From positions 3,358,001-3,422,000 of the forward strand of contig NC_084898.1 of NCBI RefSeq assembly GCF_958979055.1: DNA of 64,000 nt, in the 5' to 3' direction. This DNA comes from Alnus glutinosa (Eukaryota > Streptophyta > Magnoliopsida > Fagales > Betulaceae). A program made the translations under genes and the position numbers. The notes under the pieces are model-generated. The model saw nothing but the letters and a program-made list of their open reading frames with translations, did not search any database and was not told the DNA's origin. Positions 48,518 to 61,880 of the stretch are shown here, piece after piece (position 1 is the first letter of the stretch; every line of letters begins with the position of its first letter).

Positions 48518-51060
48518 TTATTGTATTATTTAAGCCTTTTAATTTCATTTTAATTAACAGTTTAGTATCGGGTTTTTTTTTTTTTTTTTTTTTTTTTCCC
48601 AGTAATTCATTCAGATATGTTTAGATATGTTCCTAATTTTGCATTTCATTAAATAGTCATAAGTTTTATGTAATCGTGATGAACACTTCCGAATTGACAC
48701 AAACTTGACACGAAATTAGTGAATTAGGATTGGAGTGTCTAGCTAACACGTTTAATTAAATCGGTTGGGTTAGATTTGACGTATATATTCTTATTGTCAT
48801 GGCTCGAAACGACCCAAAATCCGTCACACGAACACAAGTTGCATTTCACCCCTATGTGACACAATGTACATGAAAAAAGAATTAAGCAACAACATTTGAC
48901 AAATAAATTGTCAAGATTTAGCATGTCAATTGAACTTCTCCCATTTCAATTCGATAGAATCTAGCAAACAGATACACAATGTGTGCTATGGTGTGAGGTG
49001 CGAGGTGCCAAAAGTTCAATTAATTGACTTATGCAGTTGATAATTTTGATTATAATACAAAATATGTCAAATTTGGTATTATATATATATAGGCTAGTAT
49101 CTTCAACATAATTCTCATTGGCTTACACAAGTAGTTCAAGAAAATTGAGGACTACCGGAATGGAAGTTTACATTCCTCACTAGCCCAATAAACAGCCGAT
49201 CCAATATCCATGAGGCCCAAGCGTAATTTTGGGGTTAGATAGGAGCTCGTAAGTAGCCCATCAGGCATCTGACTTGAGGCACAACAAACACATAGCCAAA
49301 AAGCTAACAAATCCCCATGATTATGAGGCAACAAATCACTCTCTTAAAGAAGGAAAGGTGCGTCCACAAAATGAATTACTTAAAATACTTCAATGTAATC
49401 AATTAAAGGTTCGATCAGCCACTAAATTAGCGATACTAGCCTTTCACATACATCCAATCAAGCCTAGACCACGTCTATTAGGAGTTTACAAGTGAGATGG
49501 TTATTAACTGTTAATAACTGCCAACAACTATTAACCGCATAATCGTTGTCTATATAAGGTTAGCCAAAGGTGTGGTCCCCGTCCCCGTATAAATTAATAC
49601 TAGTATTTACATAAATAAATTAAAGAGAAAAGTATAAAAAAAACCCAATGATAACAATCGTTTTTAAAATAGCCCTATGAAATGACAAGTGTGCTAAAGT
49701 GATGCATCAAACAACCAAGGTGTGTCAAAAATGCTACTTATTTTTTATTATATTCCTATAATACCCTTCTTTTCTTAAAAACTAATATAAAAAATTAATA
49801 AAAAAAACTAAACTGAACTATTTGTTTAAACCCAAGAGGTGGGCTTAAAAAAAAAAAAACTATTTTTTTGGATAAATTGAAAATCAGTCTATGTATTTTG
49901 CCTAAACTTCAAATAGCTCCATGAGGTATAAAAATAGTTTAAAGGTCTTGACGGAGTTCATTAGTGTGCTATGTCAGCACTAATAGCATGATGAGACATG
50001 TCACTCTTAATCAAAATATATGTAAATTAAAAACTTAATTTTTTTTTTTTACAAAAATAGAAAAGTAAAAAGAAATGGAGAAGGTGGCTTCAACTACCCC
50101 TTTGGGGGAGGGGGTGTCTTGTGAGCCACTCGTAAAGCTGGTTGTGGATGCATGGCTCGCCACCAGCCCTGACCCATGGGTGTGGTTGTACGGCTACCCT
50201 CATGAGCTAGGGGTGACTGGCTAGAAAGGCTGCTCCAACATTGAGGGGCCACCCCAAATGGCATTGAGGGTGACTTGCTGGCTACAGCCTCCCTTGCCAC
50301 CATGCCATTTTCCCGTTCTTTTTTTCTTTTTCTTTTTTTAATTTTTTTTTATAAAAAAAGACTTATTTTTAAGTTTTTAATTTTAATATATTTACATTTT
50401 TTTTTTATTAAAATGACACGTGTCTTTATTCTATTGGTGCTGATGTGGCATAGAAACTGAATCCATCAAGTGTTTTCACGAAATTTGACAGGAATGACTA
50501 AATTGTTAAGGAAAAATATAAAAAAGCTTATTCAACTAACCACCGATTTTAAAATAGCCCAATGACTTTTCAAGTGTATGTTTTGTAAAGAACTTAAAAA
50601 ACTTCTTTCTTTTTTCTTTTTTTTTTTTTGTTTTTTGTTTTGAATGTTTTACTCTAAGAAAAGACAAGAACTGGAGAAGCTTAAAAAAAAAAAAAAAGAG
50701 ATTTTTTTCTAAAAAGTTGTTACAAGCTTTTTTATTTTGTCCAAAGTTATGTTTTCCATTGCGATCTCAAACAGGAACTATCCAAAGGCTGGTTAGGTTT
50801 GTGTCTTCATCAATTTTTATCTAACTTGGATAGTAAGATTGAGTAATAGACGTGCAATGAATTTTCTTTATCCTTCTTTCAAATTTGAATACGTATAAAA
50901 GTTTAGGATAACGTTATTTACTTATTTATTTATTTATTTTTATTTTATTTTAACAAAGTTGGAAAATCTTCATTGAAAAAGAAATTGATTCCCGAAAGAG
51001 AATCTAACGTTATCCTAGTCTGGATTGAATTAGAATTTAGAATAATTTTCTCTCACCTTA
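48518..51060. other. Spacer between STP genes with non-autonomous elements
   Basis: No gene is supported. The part at 48600-49770 occurs again inverted at 62540-63800. At about 49866-50515 there is a non-autonomous element with a GC-rich middle (GGGGCCACCCCAAATGGCAT near 50246-50265) and inverted-looking ends. From about 50640 the sequence is the duplicated 5' flank shared with 41560 onward. Confidence 0.5.
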
Positions 51061-51361
51061 TGATGAGAATCAACATGCACCATTAAATGATCAATTGCAT
51101 ATTCCAGCTGAACCTATTACTAGAGCAAGATTCACGAAGATCAAAGAAGCACTTAATGGGCTGATTCAAGAGATTTTGGATGATTTTAAAACGGGAAATT
51201 CCAAGCTTGGCCCAAAAGAAGATGAAGACGTAATAAATTTAATCTAAGCTATTGATGGGGCTGATCTTGCTTAATTGGGCGTGGATTAATGGCCTTAATT
51301 TCCTTGGAAATGGCGTGGATTAATTGCTGATTATAGCTTGATTGTTTTCTAATTTCAGACT

Positions 51362-51463
51362 AATTAATTGGCTAATTGATTTGCCTATTTCATACCAATT
51401 AATTGACTGATTGATTTGCTAATTCTATACCAATTAATTGCCTGATTGACTTGCCTATTATTA
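51362..51463. repeat. 35-bp tandem repeat, three copies, in the solo LTR
   Basis: Units 51362-51396, 51397-51431 and 51432-51463 all start AATTAATTG and include TGATT(T/G) with ATACC at the end of the first two. Confidence 0.85.
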
Positions 51464-51702
51464 GTGCTAAAATTTTAAGCTCCTATATTTTTAATCCTTT
51501 TTTTATATATATTTTCTTATTTTTGAAATACGTTAGTTTCCTTTTCCTTATAGTAGACGTGTAGGGCTGAAAATGTCATATATAACCTTCACTCATTGTA
51601 ATGACGCATCACTGAATCGAAAATGTAAGGTTTGTTTTCTTTTATTGGTTCTTCAGAGAACTTGTGAACTAATTAAAGATTCTTCCTTGTGGCGGTTAAA
51701 GT

Positions 51703-51860
51703 TTATACCTTCGTTTTGTGATTCAATTATAATCATTGGGTTGGGGTTTGTTATTTTATACCTTCTGTTCGTGATTCAATTATAATCATTGGGTCGGGTT
51801 TTGTTACTTTATATCTTCGGTTCGTGTTTTATTTATAAACGTTGGGTCCAGGTTTTCTAT
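51703..51860. repeat. 53-bp tandem repeat, three copies, in the solo LTR
   Basis: Units 51703-51755, 51756-51808 and about 51809-51860 share TTATACCTTC, TTCAATTATAATCATTGGGT and GGTTTTGTTA. The third is most diverged. Confidence 0.85.
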
Positions 51861-51950
51861 CAAAAATTCGAATTTTAGTTTTCTTGGGCAAATATTCCAA
51901 TATTGTTTGTTGGGTCTTAAAGCGTGTCGGTTGAGGGTCGCATCACCTTA

Positions 51951-53060
51951 TTTCGGAGAAAATTTTGATAATTTTTGTTTTTAATATCTCTCGTTATTTT
52001 GAGAATAATGGTTTTTTATTTCTACATCCATCTCTCTTCTTATTTAATTATCTTTCAGTTGTCGGACTTAGAAAGATGGATTACAAGAAAAAGGTAATTT
52101 TATACTTTTTTTATCCTTCTTTTTAGCTAATTCCAATTTATTAAGTTACTGATTATTCAAATGACTGAAATTTCCTACGACCCACATATAAGAGTGACAA
52201 ATGTCCATTAACATGTGAGAATCACATGTTTTAATAGCATGTGTTTCTGACATGTTTTTTTAATAGTATTAATAAAAAAAATGTGATTCTCACATGCTTA
52301 AAGGACACGTCACTCTTATATGTAGATTGTAGGAAATTTCCTATAAACCGATTTGTAGATCCAAATCCTAAATGAACTCTAACATGAATGCATCTATAGT
52401 GTTGTTTTTAAAACAAAAAATTTTGAAGTGGTTCAATCTTAGAGACTTACGTTTATAACCATGAAGTCCTTTAGGATTATATCTTTATTGTAAGTATTTA
52501 ATTTTTTGTTACAATGTGTTGTATTTATTGAGGAATTAAGGTGTGATAAAAAAGACAAAGTAAACCAAATAAGGTAGAAAATTAATTATAGACCTAGAAG
52601 GAAACTAAATCCACGCTTGTGAAAAATGTCACCCGTTAGAGCCACCTTGGGAATATAATGTACGTAGTACATGCATATAGCTAATTTAATTCATTAGCCT
52701 AATTTCTTGACAATATATCGCAGTAATCCAAATATTATGTGGGCAGCTTTATTTGTTTTATCCACAAGAATAACGTTCTTGTGTTGAAAAGGTAGTTTTA
52801 TACTTTTATCCTTCCAATTAATTAATTTACTGACTATCCAAATCCTAAACGAACTCTGACATGCATAATTAATTGTTGACTTGTTGTTTCTAAATTAAAC
52901 TCGGTCAGTCTATATATATACGCATAATATAAGCTATCATCTTTGCAGATAATTACTTGATACTTTGAAACTACGTAAGGATAGAACTCGATCTTATTAG
53001 AGTAGAACTAGTTCTACCAGTCATATCCCTATTATAGTAGGAGATCTCCGGCACCGCATA
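51951..53060. other. 5' flank of STP gene B
   Basis: Non-coding and collinear with about 41943-45680 apart from the LINE, which is absent here. It gives the empty site for the LINE at 52732-52750. Confidence 0.6.
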
Positions 53061-53070
53061 TATATATAAG
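53061..53070 (+). promoter_or_regulatory. TATA box of STP gene B
   Basis: TATATATAAG lies about 130 bp before the ATG, with the same surroundings as gene A, so the core promoters are nearly identical. Confidence 0.6.
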
Positions 53071-53194
53071 CTTCACATCAGATTTGATTCTCTAGCTATT
53101 TCCTTACTCCGATCCTTCTTTCTCTGTTTCGATACTAGCTAGTCGATCCCACTCCTTTCTCTGCAATAGGAAAGTACTGCAAAATTAGGTTAAA

Positions 53195-53813
53195 ATGGCT
53201 GGAGGAGTTATCGGTTCGTCCAATGGAAAGAACTACCCAGGCAATCTCACTTGCAAGGTGCTCGTAACATGCATCGTTGCAGCGATGGGTGGTCTCATTT
53301 TTGGTTACGATCTTGGAATTTCAGGTAACGTACAATTAATATTGTTATAGTTTATTTACCATGTTTTCATATCATTAATTACTTTTTATTTCTTTTGATT
53401 TACTAATATATTTATGTTTTGGTGTACGTACGTGTTAATACATTATAGGTGGAGTTACATCCATGGATTCCTTTTTGGAACGGTTTTTTCCGGCTGTTTA
53501 CAGAAAGGAAGCATCGGTGAAGCCTTCCGATGATCAGTACTGCAAATTTAACAATCAAACATTGACGCTTTTCACTTCGTCGCTGTATCTTGCTGCTTTG
53601 ATCTCATCCCTTTTTGCAGCATCGATAACCCGAAAGTTTGGGAGGCGTACTACGATGCTTTGTGGCGGAATACTTTTCTGTGCTGGTGCACTTGTCAATG
53701 GCCTTGCTCAAGGGGTGTGGATGCTCATTGTTGGTCGCATGCTTCTTGGTTTTGGAATTGGATTTGCTAATCAGGTACGTAGAATAATTAATTAATTAAT
53801 TAAGCTTAATTAA

Positions 53814-53853
<40 letters not shown>

Positions 53854-56244
53854 CACACTAAAACCACGTCTTTGTTTTCATGTACGTCTAAGAGTGCACC
53901 CTTAGTTGGTGTTTATTGATAGCGTAGAGAGTAATTGCTTCAGCTCTTGTATAGCCCAAATAAAAAGCAAAAAGAGAAAAGACGTTAGTCTAATATTTTT
54001 ATTTGAAGCCTCAGGCCCTCAGCTAGCCCGATGGCAAGGCCCACCCAATGATTGGGCCACAAAACCATCGATGCCAGTTCATCGTTTTTTAACTCAAAGA
54101 TGTTGATAACTATTTTTATTTTTTCGTTTTCTATATATTAATCTATTCCATAGCAATTTAGGGGAAAAGGTTAAATTCTACAATAAATAGATCAAAGGTT
54201 ACAATACCATGTGTGCCCGCTGGTCACATGACATATAGGACTGTAAATTAACAAGCCTATTCATGAACATGTTTGAGATCGGTTCGGATAAACTCATCTC
54301 AAATGTAGTTCATTTGATATATCTCGTATAAAATATATGTCTGTGTTTTTAATTTTTAATTAAGCTTAATATGTTTCTGTTTTCTTATGATTACATTTTG
54401 TTAACGAATTTGATGAATTAATAGATTATTTTTTAATACCCTGGCTCGATTTCCTTTTTACATTTAGCTTTTATTGGTCATTTAATTTTTTAGATGTGTC
54501 AATCAGGTAGAACAATTAAGCTTAATATCTCTCTTATCACAAGAAAACCACTTTGTTTTGATGTACTTCTAATTTAGATTCACATGCATATATGTAGAAT
54601 TAGAGTCTCTGTTTATTTTAGTTTTAATTAAGCCTAAATGTTTTTTTTGTTTTTTTTCCTTTCATTCATGAATTCAAGTAGAGAAATTATGTTACTATTG
54701 AACCATTTTTTTTTTCTTTCCCAATGGTGATGATTACATAACAATAACGAATTTGATGTGTTAACAATTATTTTTTAATACCCTGGCTCTCCTTTTTACA
54801 TTTAGCTTCTATCGGTCATTTAATTTATTTGGGTATTTTTTTTTTCTCAATATAAAATAAAAGTCGGTCTTTTTTCTTGAACACTAGAAGAAGAGAAAAT
54901 TATGTTAATTTGAACCCTTTGTTTGTTTGTTTGTTTTTGTTTTTTTTTTTTTGTTTTTGTTTTTGTTTTTTTTTCTTTTTTCTTTTAATGAAGATAATGA
55001 TTCCAAATTATTGTCTGATTTTCTTATATTTTTGTTTGCAGTCTGTGCCAATCTACGTCTCTGAGATGGCTCCGTACAGATACCGAGGTGCTTTGAACAT
55101 GATGTTCCAATTGGCAATTACAATCGGCATCCTCGTCGCCAATTTGCTAAACTATTTCTTTGCTCAGATCAAGGGCGGTTGGGGATGGCGCTTGAGCTTA
55201 GGCGGTGCCGTCGTCCCTGCTCTGATAATCATTGTCAGCTCGTTTTGTCTTCCTGACACACCCAACTCTTTGATTGAACGCGGCCATTTGAAGGAAGCCA
55301 AGGAGCAATTGGTGAAGATCCGTGGCATTCCCGGCGTAGACGAGGAGTTTAAGGATCTTGTCGCCGCGAGTGAAGGCTCTAAACAAGTGAAACATCCTTG
55401 GATGGCTATTTTGGACAGAAAGTACAGACCTCAGTTGACAATGGCCATTGCCATTCCCTTCTTCCAGCAATTCACTGGCATGAACGTGATCACATTTTAT
55501 GCACCTGTTTTATTCAAAACAATTGGTTTTGGAAGCAATGCTTCACTAATTTCTGCTGTGATTACTGGAGGCTGTAATTTTCTTGCCACGATTCTTTCAA
55601 TTCTCACTGTTGATAAGGTGGGAAGAAGGTCACTTTTTTTGGCGGGTAGTGTTCAGATGTTCATCTGTCAGGTATTCCATAAACTCATAAGCCCCTTTTC
55701 TTTCATTTTTTAATGTATGTCTATATATATGTATATATATTTGATGGGGTATAATATTTATATATAGGTTATTATTACGATTGCCATTGGTGCAAAGTTT
55801 GGAGTGAGTGGAAACCCGGGTGACCTACCCAAGTGGTATGCTTTTGGGTTGGTCTTCTTCATCTGTCTCTACGTGGCTGGATTTGCATATTCCTGGGGAC
55901 CTCTAGGCTGGCTGGTACCAAGTGAGATTTTTCCTTTGGAAATCCGCTCGGCTGCTCAGAGCATCAATGTCTCAGTCAACATGATCTTCACCTTTGCCAT
56001 TGCACAAGTCTTCATGTCAATGTTGTGCCATTTGAAGTTTGGCCTTTTCATCTTCTTTGCATGCTGGGTGGTGATAATGAGCTTCTTCATTTACAATTTC
56101 TTGCCGGAGACGAAAGGTGTCCCAATAGAAGAAATGGCAGTTGTGTGGCGAAATCACCTTTTCTGGCGCAAGTTTGTTTGTTCCGACGGAGATGCTCCTG
56201 CAAATGGCGATATTCAGATGGTTAAAAGAGTAGACACTGCTTGA
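53195..56244 (+). CDS. STP: STP/HEX6-like H+/hexose symporter, gene B (four exons)
   Basis: Exons 53195-53324, 53449-53774, 55042-55671 and 55768-56244 join to 520 residues, with the same splice positions as gene A. About 15 residues differ from gene A, among them Phe for Leu in QQFTGMN, Ser for Gly in IIIVSS, Met for Thr in QVFMSM and several in the cytosolic tail. The proton-pair Asp and Arg and the lid Cys pair are kept. Intron 2 is about 535 bp longer than in gene A because of an insertion near 53895-54340 and a (TC)n run at 53816-53850. All frames are open, so both genes look functional. Same role as gene A. Confidence 0.95.
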
Positions 56245-56750
56245 TTATTGTATTATTTAAAGCCTTTTAATTTCATTTGAATCAACAATTTAGTTTGAAT
56301 TTTATTTTATTTATTTATTTAGTCATAAGTTTTATGTAATCGTGATGAGCACCTCCGAACTGACACAAATTCGACACGAAATTAGTGAATTCGGATTGAA
56401 GTTTCTAGCTAACACGTTTAATTAAATGGGTTGTGTTTTATTTGACTTATATATTCTTATAGTCATGGCTCGAAACGACCCGAGATCCTTCACACAAACA
56501 CAAATTGCATTTCACCCCTACGTGGCACAATATAAATGAAAAAAGAATTAAGCAACAAAATTTGACAAATAAATTGTCCAGATTTAGCATGTCATTTGAA
56601 ATTCTCCCATCTGAAGTCGATAGAATCTAGCAAACAGATACACAATGTTTGCTATGGTGTGACGTGCCAAAAGTTCAATTAATTGACTTATGCAGTTGAT
56701 AATTCTAATTAGAATACAAAACATGTCAAATTTGGTACCTTTTTTTCTTT

Positions 56751-57023
56751 GGGTAATTACATTTCTCCCCCATGAACTACCAACTTTTGTGCTAATCCCC
56801 TACGAACTACCAACTCGACCAAAATAGAGCATCAAACTATCAAAGTTACAAGTTTTCCCCCATTCCGCCAGTCAGAGGGGTTAAATCCAATGGTCAACGC
56901 CTCACGTGACCGTTACAAGCTGTTTTACATTATTTTCTTCATATTTTACCCTCATCTTCGTTGTCAGTTCATGGGGGCATGTTGGAAGAGAGTGGTAGTT
57001 CTTAGAGAAAAATGTAATTACCC
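56751..57023. mobile_element. MITE with GGGTAATTAC ends, copy 1
   Basis: The left end GGGTAATTACATTTCTCCC and the right end AATGTAATTACCC are inverted, and both are followed inward by CATGAACTACCAAC-like sequence or its inverse. A second copy in opposite orientation lies at 62214-62456. Matching sequence beyond the right end suggests the true boundary is about 30 bp further out. Confidence 0.75.
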
Positions 57024-57171
57024 CAAAGAATTAGAATTTACGCCCACAATTTTTTTTTTTTTTTTTAATAAGTAAACACCAACAATTATTTCTTCAATTC
57101 AAATCAATTTCTTCCTATTTTTATCTTAAAAGGTTTAAGTTTACGTAATTAAACTTTTACATTTAAATTTT

Positions 57172-57176
<5 letters not shown>

Positions 57177-57255
<79 letters not shown>
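57177..57255. repeat. (TA)n microsatellite
   Basis: About 79 bp of uninterrupted TA repeat. Confidence 0.97.
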
Positions 57256-57258
<3 letters not shown>

Positions 57259-57697
57259 TGATGCACGCTTCACCAAAGTCAATTCAATAAAATTCCAAAA
57301 TACCTGCCCTTTTATAATACAAACAAAAAAGCATCATGTGTCCAAAAATCTGTGTTCTGCTTTACATAATAATGTTAGTGTTGTTTGAGAAACAATAGCA
57401 TTATCCACTTGCCATGGTGTTGGATGATAAAAGATGTGGTACCAATTGTAAAGAGACTACATGCATTATGTATTGGTTGACAGATACATGAAGATTTTCA
57501 TTTCTGAATCAGACATTCAAAGGAAAGTTACAACCAACAGTTACTTGATAGGAATAAAAGGATCTAAAAGAACATTTACACATAAAAAAAATGAACTCAA
57601 CTCAACTTGACTCAATTAATCTGAATTGTATGAGATACATTTTGTTCACAAGAACAAAAAATAAAATAAAATAAAATAGTTCTCTCAACTACAAATT

Positions 57698-57805
57698 CTA
57701 ATCTACAACGACTAACTCCTCAGAATAATAAACAACTTCCTGAACTGTCTGTAGTGCAAAACTTTCAGGTGGCCCAGGATGTAATATGACCCTCTTGAAC
57801 ACTTC
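57698..57805 (-). CDS. Possible terminal exon of an unidentified gene
   Basis: On the minus strand, TTTATTATTCTTAG, a good acceptor, is followed by 35 open codons (EVFKRVILHPGPPESFALQT, then VQEVVYYSEELVVVD) and a TAG. The composition looks like protein rather than AT-rich noise. I do not recognise the family and found no partner exon. It could be a relic left among transposons between the STP copies. Confidence 0.35.
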   Translation of the reverse strand, partial: EVFKRVILHPGPPESFALQTVQEVVYYSEELVVVD

Positions 57806-58470
57806 CTAAGAATAATAAACAACATATAGCATAAATATATATAAACAAAGAAACCAGGATTACGAAAGTAGAGCAATAGCAGCTGCAGAACAATAACAAC
57901 GAAGATGAAAAACTAGCTATGATAGTTAATTTTGAGACCTTAGTGTTCTGCATTGGAAAATAAGTAGAATCTAAAAGATCAATTCCAAATCTATAAGTAG
58001 CAAACATTTAAACATTTCAGAATTGAAACAGACATATAAAGCAATAGACATCCTGCATATTTGAGAATTCAGCCATTGGGACAACACAAAACAAGAATTC
58101 AATTACAAAGATATAATATTTTCAGCAAATTCATTCGGGTCAAGAATTATGTAAATTAATTTAGAAAAAATTCTATCAAATCACCTTAACCATTTCAATT
58201 TTGGATCCAACAATGACATCCCCAAGTCCCCAACAATGACTATCATTAAACCCATAATCCTTCATCTAACAAATATAGATCCAAACTATGCAATCAACCC
58301 TTAGCTAAAAAAATTCAAGATTTGGGTAACACCCCAAAAGGCTGACCTTTTCCCACATACTCCAAAATTTTTTATAAGAACTTAATGGGTTAGAAAGAAA
58401 AATGTAATCCAATAACATTGGAGCACATCTCCATGAACTGAGAAAGGAGAAGGCTCAAGCAGAAAGGATT
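57806..58470. other. Intron-like or intergenic sequence
   Basis: AT-rich on both strands, with no supported exon other than the one at 57698-57805. Confidence 0.4.
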
Positions 58471-58475
58471 CTTAA

Positions 58476-60189
58476 TGGTATAGCTCGGGACTCGCCGGCT
58501 ACACGTGGATTTTAAATTTATAAGTTTACCACTCGCAATAGTACGTATCGATTGTACTATAGTAAAGGTGATCGAACCACAGAGATTATTGGTTGTTTTG
58601 CGTAATGGAATATGGAAAGAAACGTATTTAACTTAATTTAAAAACAAAAATAAAAGTAAAGGTTGTAGAATTGAAGCTACAACACGTGAGTAAAGAATGA
58701 AAGCAGAAATGAAATTAACTTAAAAGAAAACTTAGGGTGTTGATCTTATCCAATCCTCCACCAATGCAATGCTTAAAGTCTATATGGACCTTCCTAACAT
58801 GCTTGATATGAGCGCGTAATGGGCGTCAACCATTACGACGACCTCGACACGAAAATACTTTCGTTAAGACGTAGTTATAAAACACCTAGTTTTACATTAA
58901 TCTACTCCACATAAAGATTAAACTATAATTGAAAAACATTTACTCTACCAAAGGTGTGGAGTGACTAATGCTCCCTAACTTACTACTCTAAAACACATCC
59001 CAATAAGCATACAAGATATATGAAAACCCTAACTAGGCCACAATGATAAGGTATCTAGTTTCACACCAATTTATTCCATGTAAAGATTAAACTACAATGG
59101 AAAGACATTCTATACTACCAAAGGTATGAAATGATCGGTGTTCCCTAGCATACCCTATAAGGTGACTCTAATAGGTAGTCATACATTAAGTCATATAGAA
59201 CCATTGCAAAAGACATCATTCTTATTTCCAAAAATGTTGGTTTTACTCAAGACTTCAAGAAAAACTCATAGACAAGTTAATCTATTTTTCATGAATAATT
59301 GGATTGGAATATTGATATCAAAACCTTTTAGCATGAGTTTTGATATCCTCTAGCCCTCAACAATCATCAAACATCTAAAGAAAATCCTAAGAACCTCAAG
59401 AACACTACATGGTTTTGGATAGGATTAGGATCAAACCCTAAGAACTAAATTAGCTAGACATGAATTTAAACTAATCTAGGCATGGAAATAAATGAAAACA
59501 GTAAAGAAATCAAGAAGAAAATGAACTAAAACAATAAATTAAAACTTCTACAATTCGGATACAAGAAAATGAAGAAGAAAACTAACTAGAATATGAAGAA
59601 CAACAAGGAAACAAACTCTCTGGATTTCGGTCCAGAGAGTAGCATCTAAGTAAATGAAAATACAAGAAATTGAAGTGATACACCTGAGCAAATCCGAATA
59701 AACTCCAAAAGATGCATGTTCTAACCTAAATCCCTAATCTCATATATATAGAGAATTGGATTTACAAAAGACCATCAAGAGTTAATCCTAGCCGCACAAA
59801 CAGAGCTGGTCGGCGTCCATTTCTGTCCACAAAATCCAACTTATGATTTGAATTGCATAAAGAATGCAAAGATCTAGAAATATCTGATTTTCTGGAAGAC
59901 GGAGAATTCGATCGATCGACTTTTATTTCGATCGATCTAACTTTCGATTGATCCAACTTTATTTCGATCGATCGAACTGCCTTGGCCAATTCTTCAACTT
60001 GCAGGAAAATGACTAAAGTACTCTTGATGTATTTTCAGGTCTAATTCAAGTGTTTTGAATTAGATTTCAACTAAGACCTGAAAATAAGACATAAAACAAA
60101 ACTACAACAAAACGTTATATATACAATACGAACTAGGTCTAACAAATGCAATTTAAGGGGTCTTGAATCGAATAATTCAAAACTTATCA
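58476..60189 (-). mobile_element. Solo LTR, about 1.7 kb
   Basis: The ends are TG (58476) and CA (60189), flanked by the exact 5-bp duplication CTTAA at 58471-58475 and 60190-60194. On the minus strand it starts TGATAAGTTTTGAATT, and CTCTGTGGTTCGATC appears near its end, as in U5 of many plant LTR elements. Near 59905-59970 there are several copies of TCGATCGATC. No internal coding region is present, so it is a recombination product. Confidence 0.8.
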
Positions 60190-60194
60190 CTTAA

Positions 60195-60630
60195 CTTGTT
60201 TTACGCATAGATAAAATCCTGGAAACCATTTCCTCTAAAACCAGGTTAAATACTTTACAGAAATATGACTAATTTTTCCCTACAAGATGCTACCATCCAA
60301 ATTCTGCATATAACAGGCGCGAATCTGAAGCTCAATTTAACTTCTACACTAGAACGCCTTTATGAAGAATCAAGATCCAACAACAACCCAGAAGAAGCTT
60401 AAAAACCACAACAATCAGATAAAAGGCACTACTGAAAGAAAAATGTTAGCATCCGAGTAGGCATAGAAAATGAACTTTAGATTGAAAAAAGATGTACCTT
60501 TTTTTTATGTTTTGCCTCTATTTTGTAGCACAAACATCTTTGAAGAAAATATGGCTACAGAAGCAAAAAGAGGAAGAAAAAAAAAAAAAAAGAGGAAAAG
60601 AAGTGTGTTCAGCTATGAAAATAAAATATG
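60195..60630. other. Spacer between LTR fragments
   Basis: No gene is recognised; A-rich near 60570-60600. Confidence 0.4.
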
Positions 60631-60639
60631 ACTTCTAAA

Positions 60640-61500
60640 CAACCAAGTGTGTGTTCGTGTGCAACAAAATATCTAAAGTGCAGAAAATAAAAGAGACAAG
60701 ATATTTGTTGACGAAGTGAAAACTCTGTGAAGAGAAAAACCACTCCGGGACAGCCAAACCCAGGAAATTCACTATCCAAAGACAAAGTAAGTTACAAAGC
60801 ACTCGTACTCACAAAACCTATTGCAGTAGTCATACATTTAACTATAACATGAAGCCCATCATGAACGCTTCCCAACCAAGTCTCCTACTTGAAGGGGTCT
60901 TTAATGAATTCTTTTACCTTAGGGTCGACCACTAAGATAGACTTCACACGAACAATGGTAGCACACATAGGCAACTAGAGAGCTAGCGGATCTTCAATTC
61001 TCCCTAAACACCCTCTCTAAGCACTATGAAATTCTATATTGAATTCTTACAAATAATAAGCATAGAGCCCTCAATGTATAGGCTACAAAAAACTTAATTC
61101 TAGACAAATTCGAACTCTAGCTGTAGAGCGTCCGGACGGAAGATAGCCTCGTTCGGATGGTCTTCTGCGATCGTCTTTCCATAATAGCGCAATTCTTTCC
61201 AAAACAAGACCACGTCCGGACGGCTTGGTCGAGCGTCCGGACAGTCTTTGCAGAAACTTCCCAAATAAGTGTCGACTGAAATCCAACTCCGAGTAGAAAT
61301 TAGAAAAGCTTGACCTAGCGTCTCGACGGTGTTGCCCTGACTTTCGAACGTCTTCAACGCTGAAGCTTCTAGACACTGCAAGGCGTCCGGACGCTTTCAA
61401 AGGCCTGTCTGGACAGTTGCACAAGAACCGTCTAGCTGTCTTGGAATTTGCATGGAATCTTCATAAACATCTTTTAGAAACTTGTGACAAGGCACATGGC
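60640..61500 (-). mobile_element. LTR-like fragment, probably Ty1/copia
   Basis: On the minus strand the sequence contains GGTTTGGCTGTCCCGGAGTG and TTTTCACTTCGTCAAC, resembling the U5 region of plant copia LTRs. Repeats of CGTCCGGACG occur at 61129-61138 and nearby. Exact ends and target duplication were not found. Confidence 0.5.
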
Positions 61501-61880
61501 TTGAAATAAACACTGTTCATAAAACTTGAAGATTCTGAATAAGACCGATAATCCTATTTAAATAGCAACCATTACATAAAGTATTTTTGTCATCCAGAAT
61601 GTAAGGAACATAAAATACTAACAAGCTAGCAATGTACAGATGGAAATGGAGACAAAAAGCAACGAAAATTACCAAATCAAGCTCACATTCAATGCCATAC
61701 ACTTTCAAAGTGGGTTTCACAAAGCCCATAAAAGATCAAGCCCTATATTTCGAGCCACCAACAATTCCTTATACCCCACACACTCAATCCCTCTACCTTC
61801 AATCCAGATCCAAATTCCCGAAACTCAATACTAAGAGTCAAATTTGTTGATAGAAACATAAAGATCAGGTGGTTATAATA
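61501..61880. other. Spacer next to the PDI-like exon
   Basis: No supported exon. The frame of the PDI-like exon runs on into this region, but the sequence no longer resembles the family. Confidence 0.4.

Larger units (their letters stand above)
51061..51945 (+). mobile_element. Solo LTR carrying a Ty3/gypsy-like pol tail
   Basis: The segment starts TGATGAGAATC, ends GTCGCATCA and is flanked by CCTTA at 51056-51060 and 51946-51950. The equivalent place upstream of gene A (about 41938) has no insertion. A 62-codon frame (51062-51247) encodes QHAPLNDQLHIPAEPITRAR and TKIKEALNGLIQEI, like the C-terminus of gypsy polyproteins that run into the 3' LTR. Tandem repeats of 35 bp and 53 bp lie inside. 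It is best explained as an LTR left after recombination. Confidence 0.8.
56245..57697. other. 3' flank of STP gene B with a MITE and a long TA repeat
   Basis: The first 500 bp match the gene A 3' flank. A MITE (56751-57023) and an (AT)n run (57177-57255) follow. No gene is seen. Confidence 0.6.
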
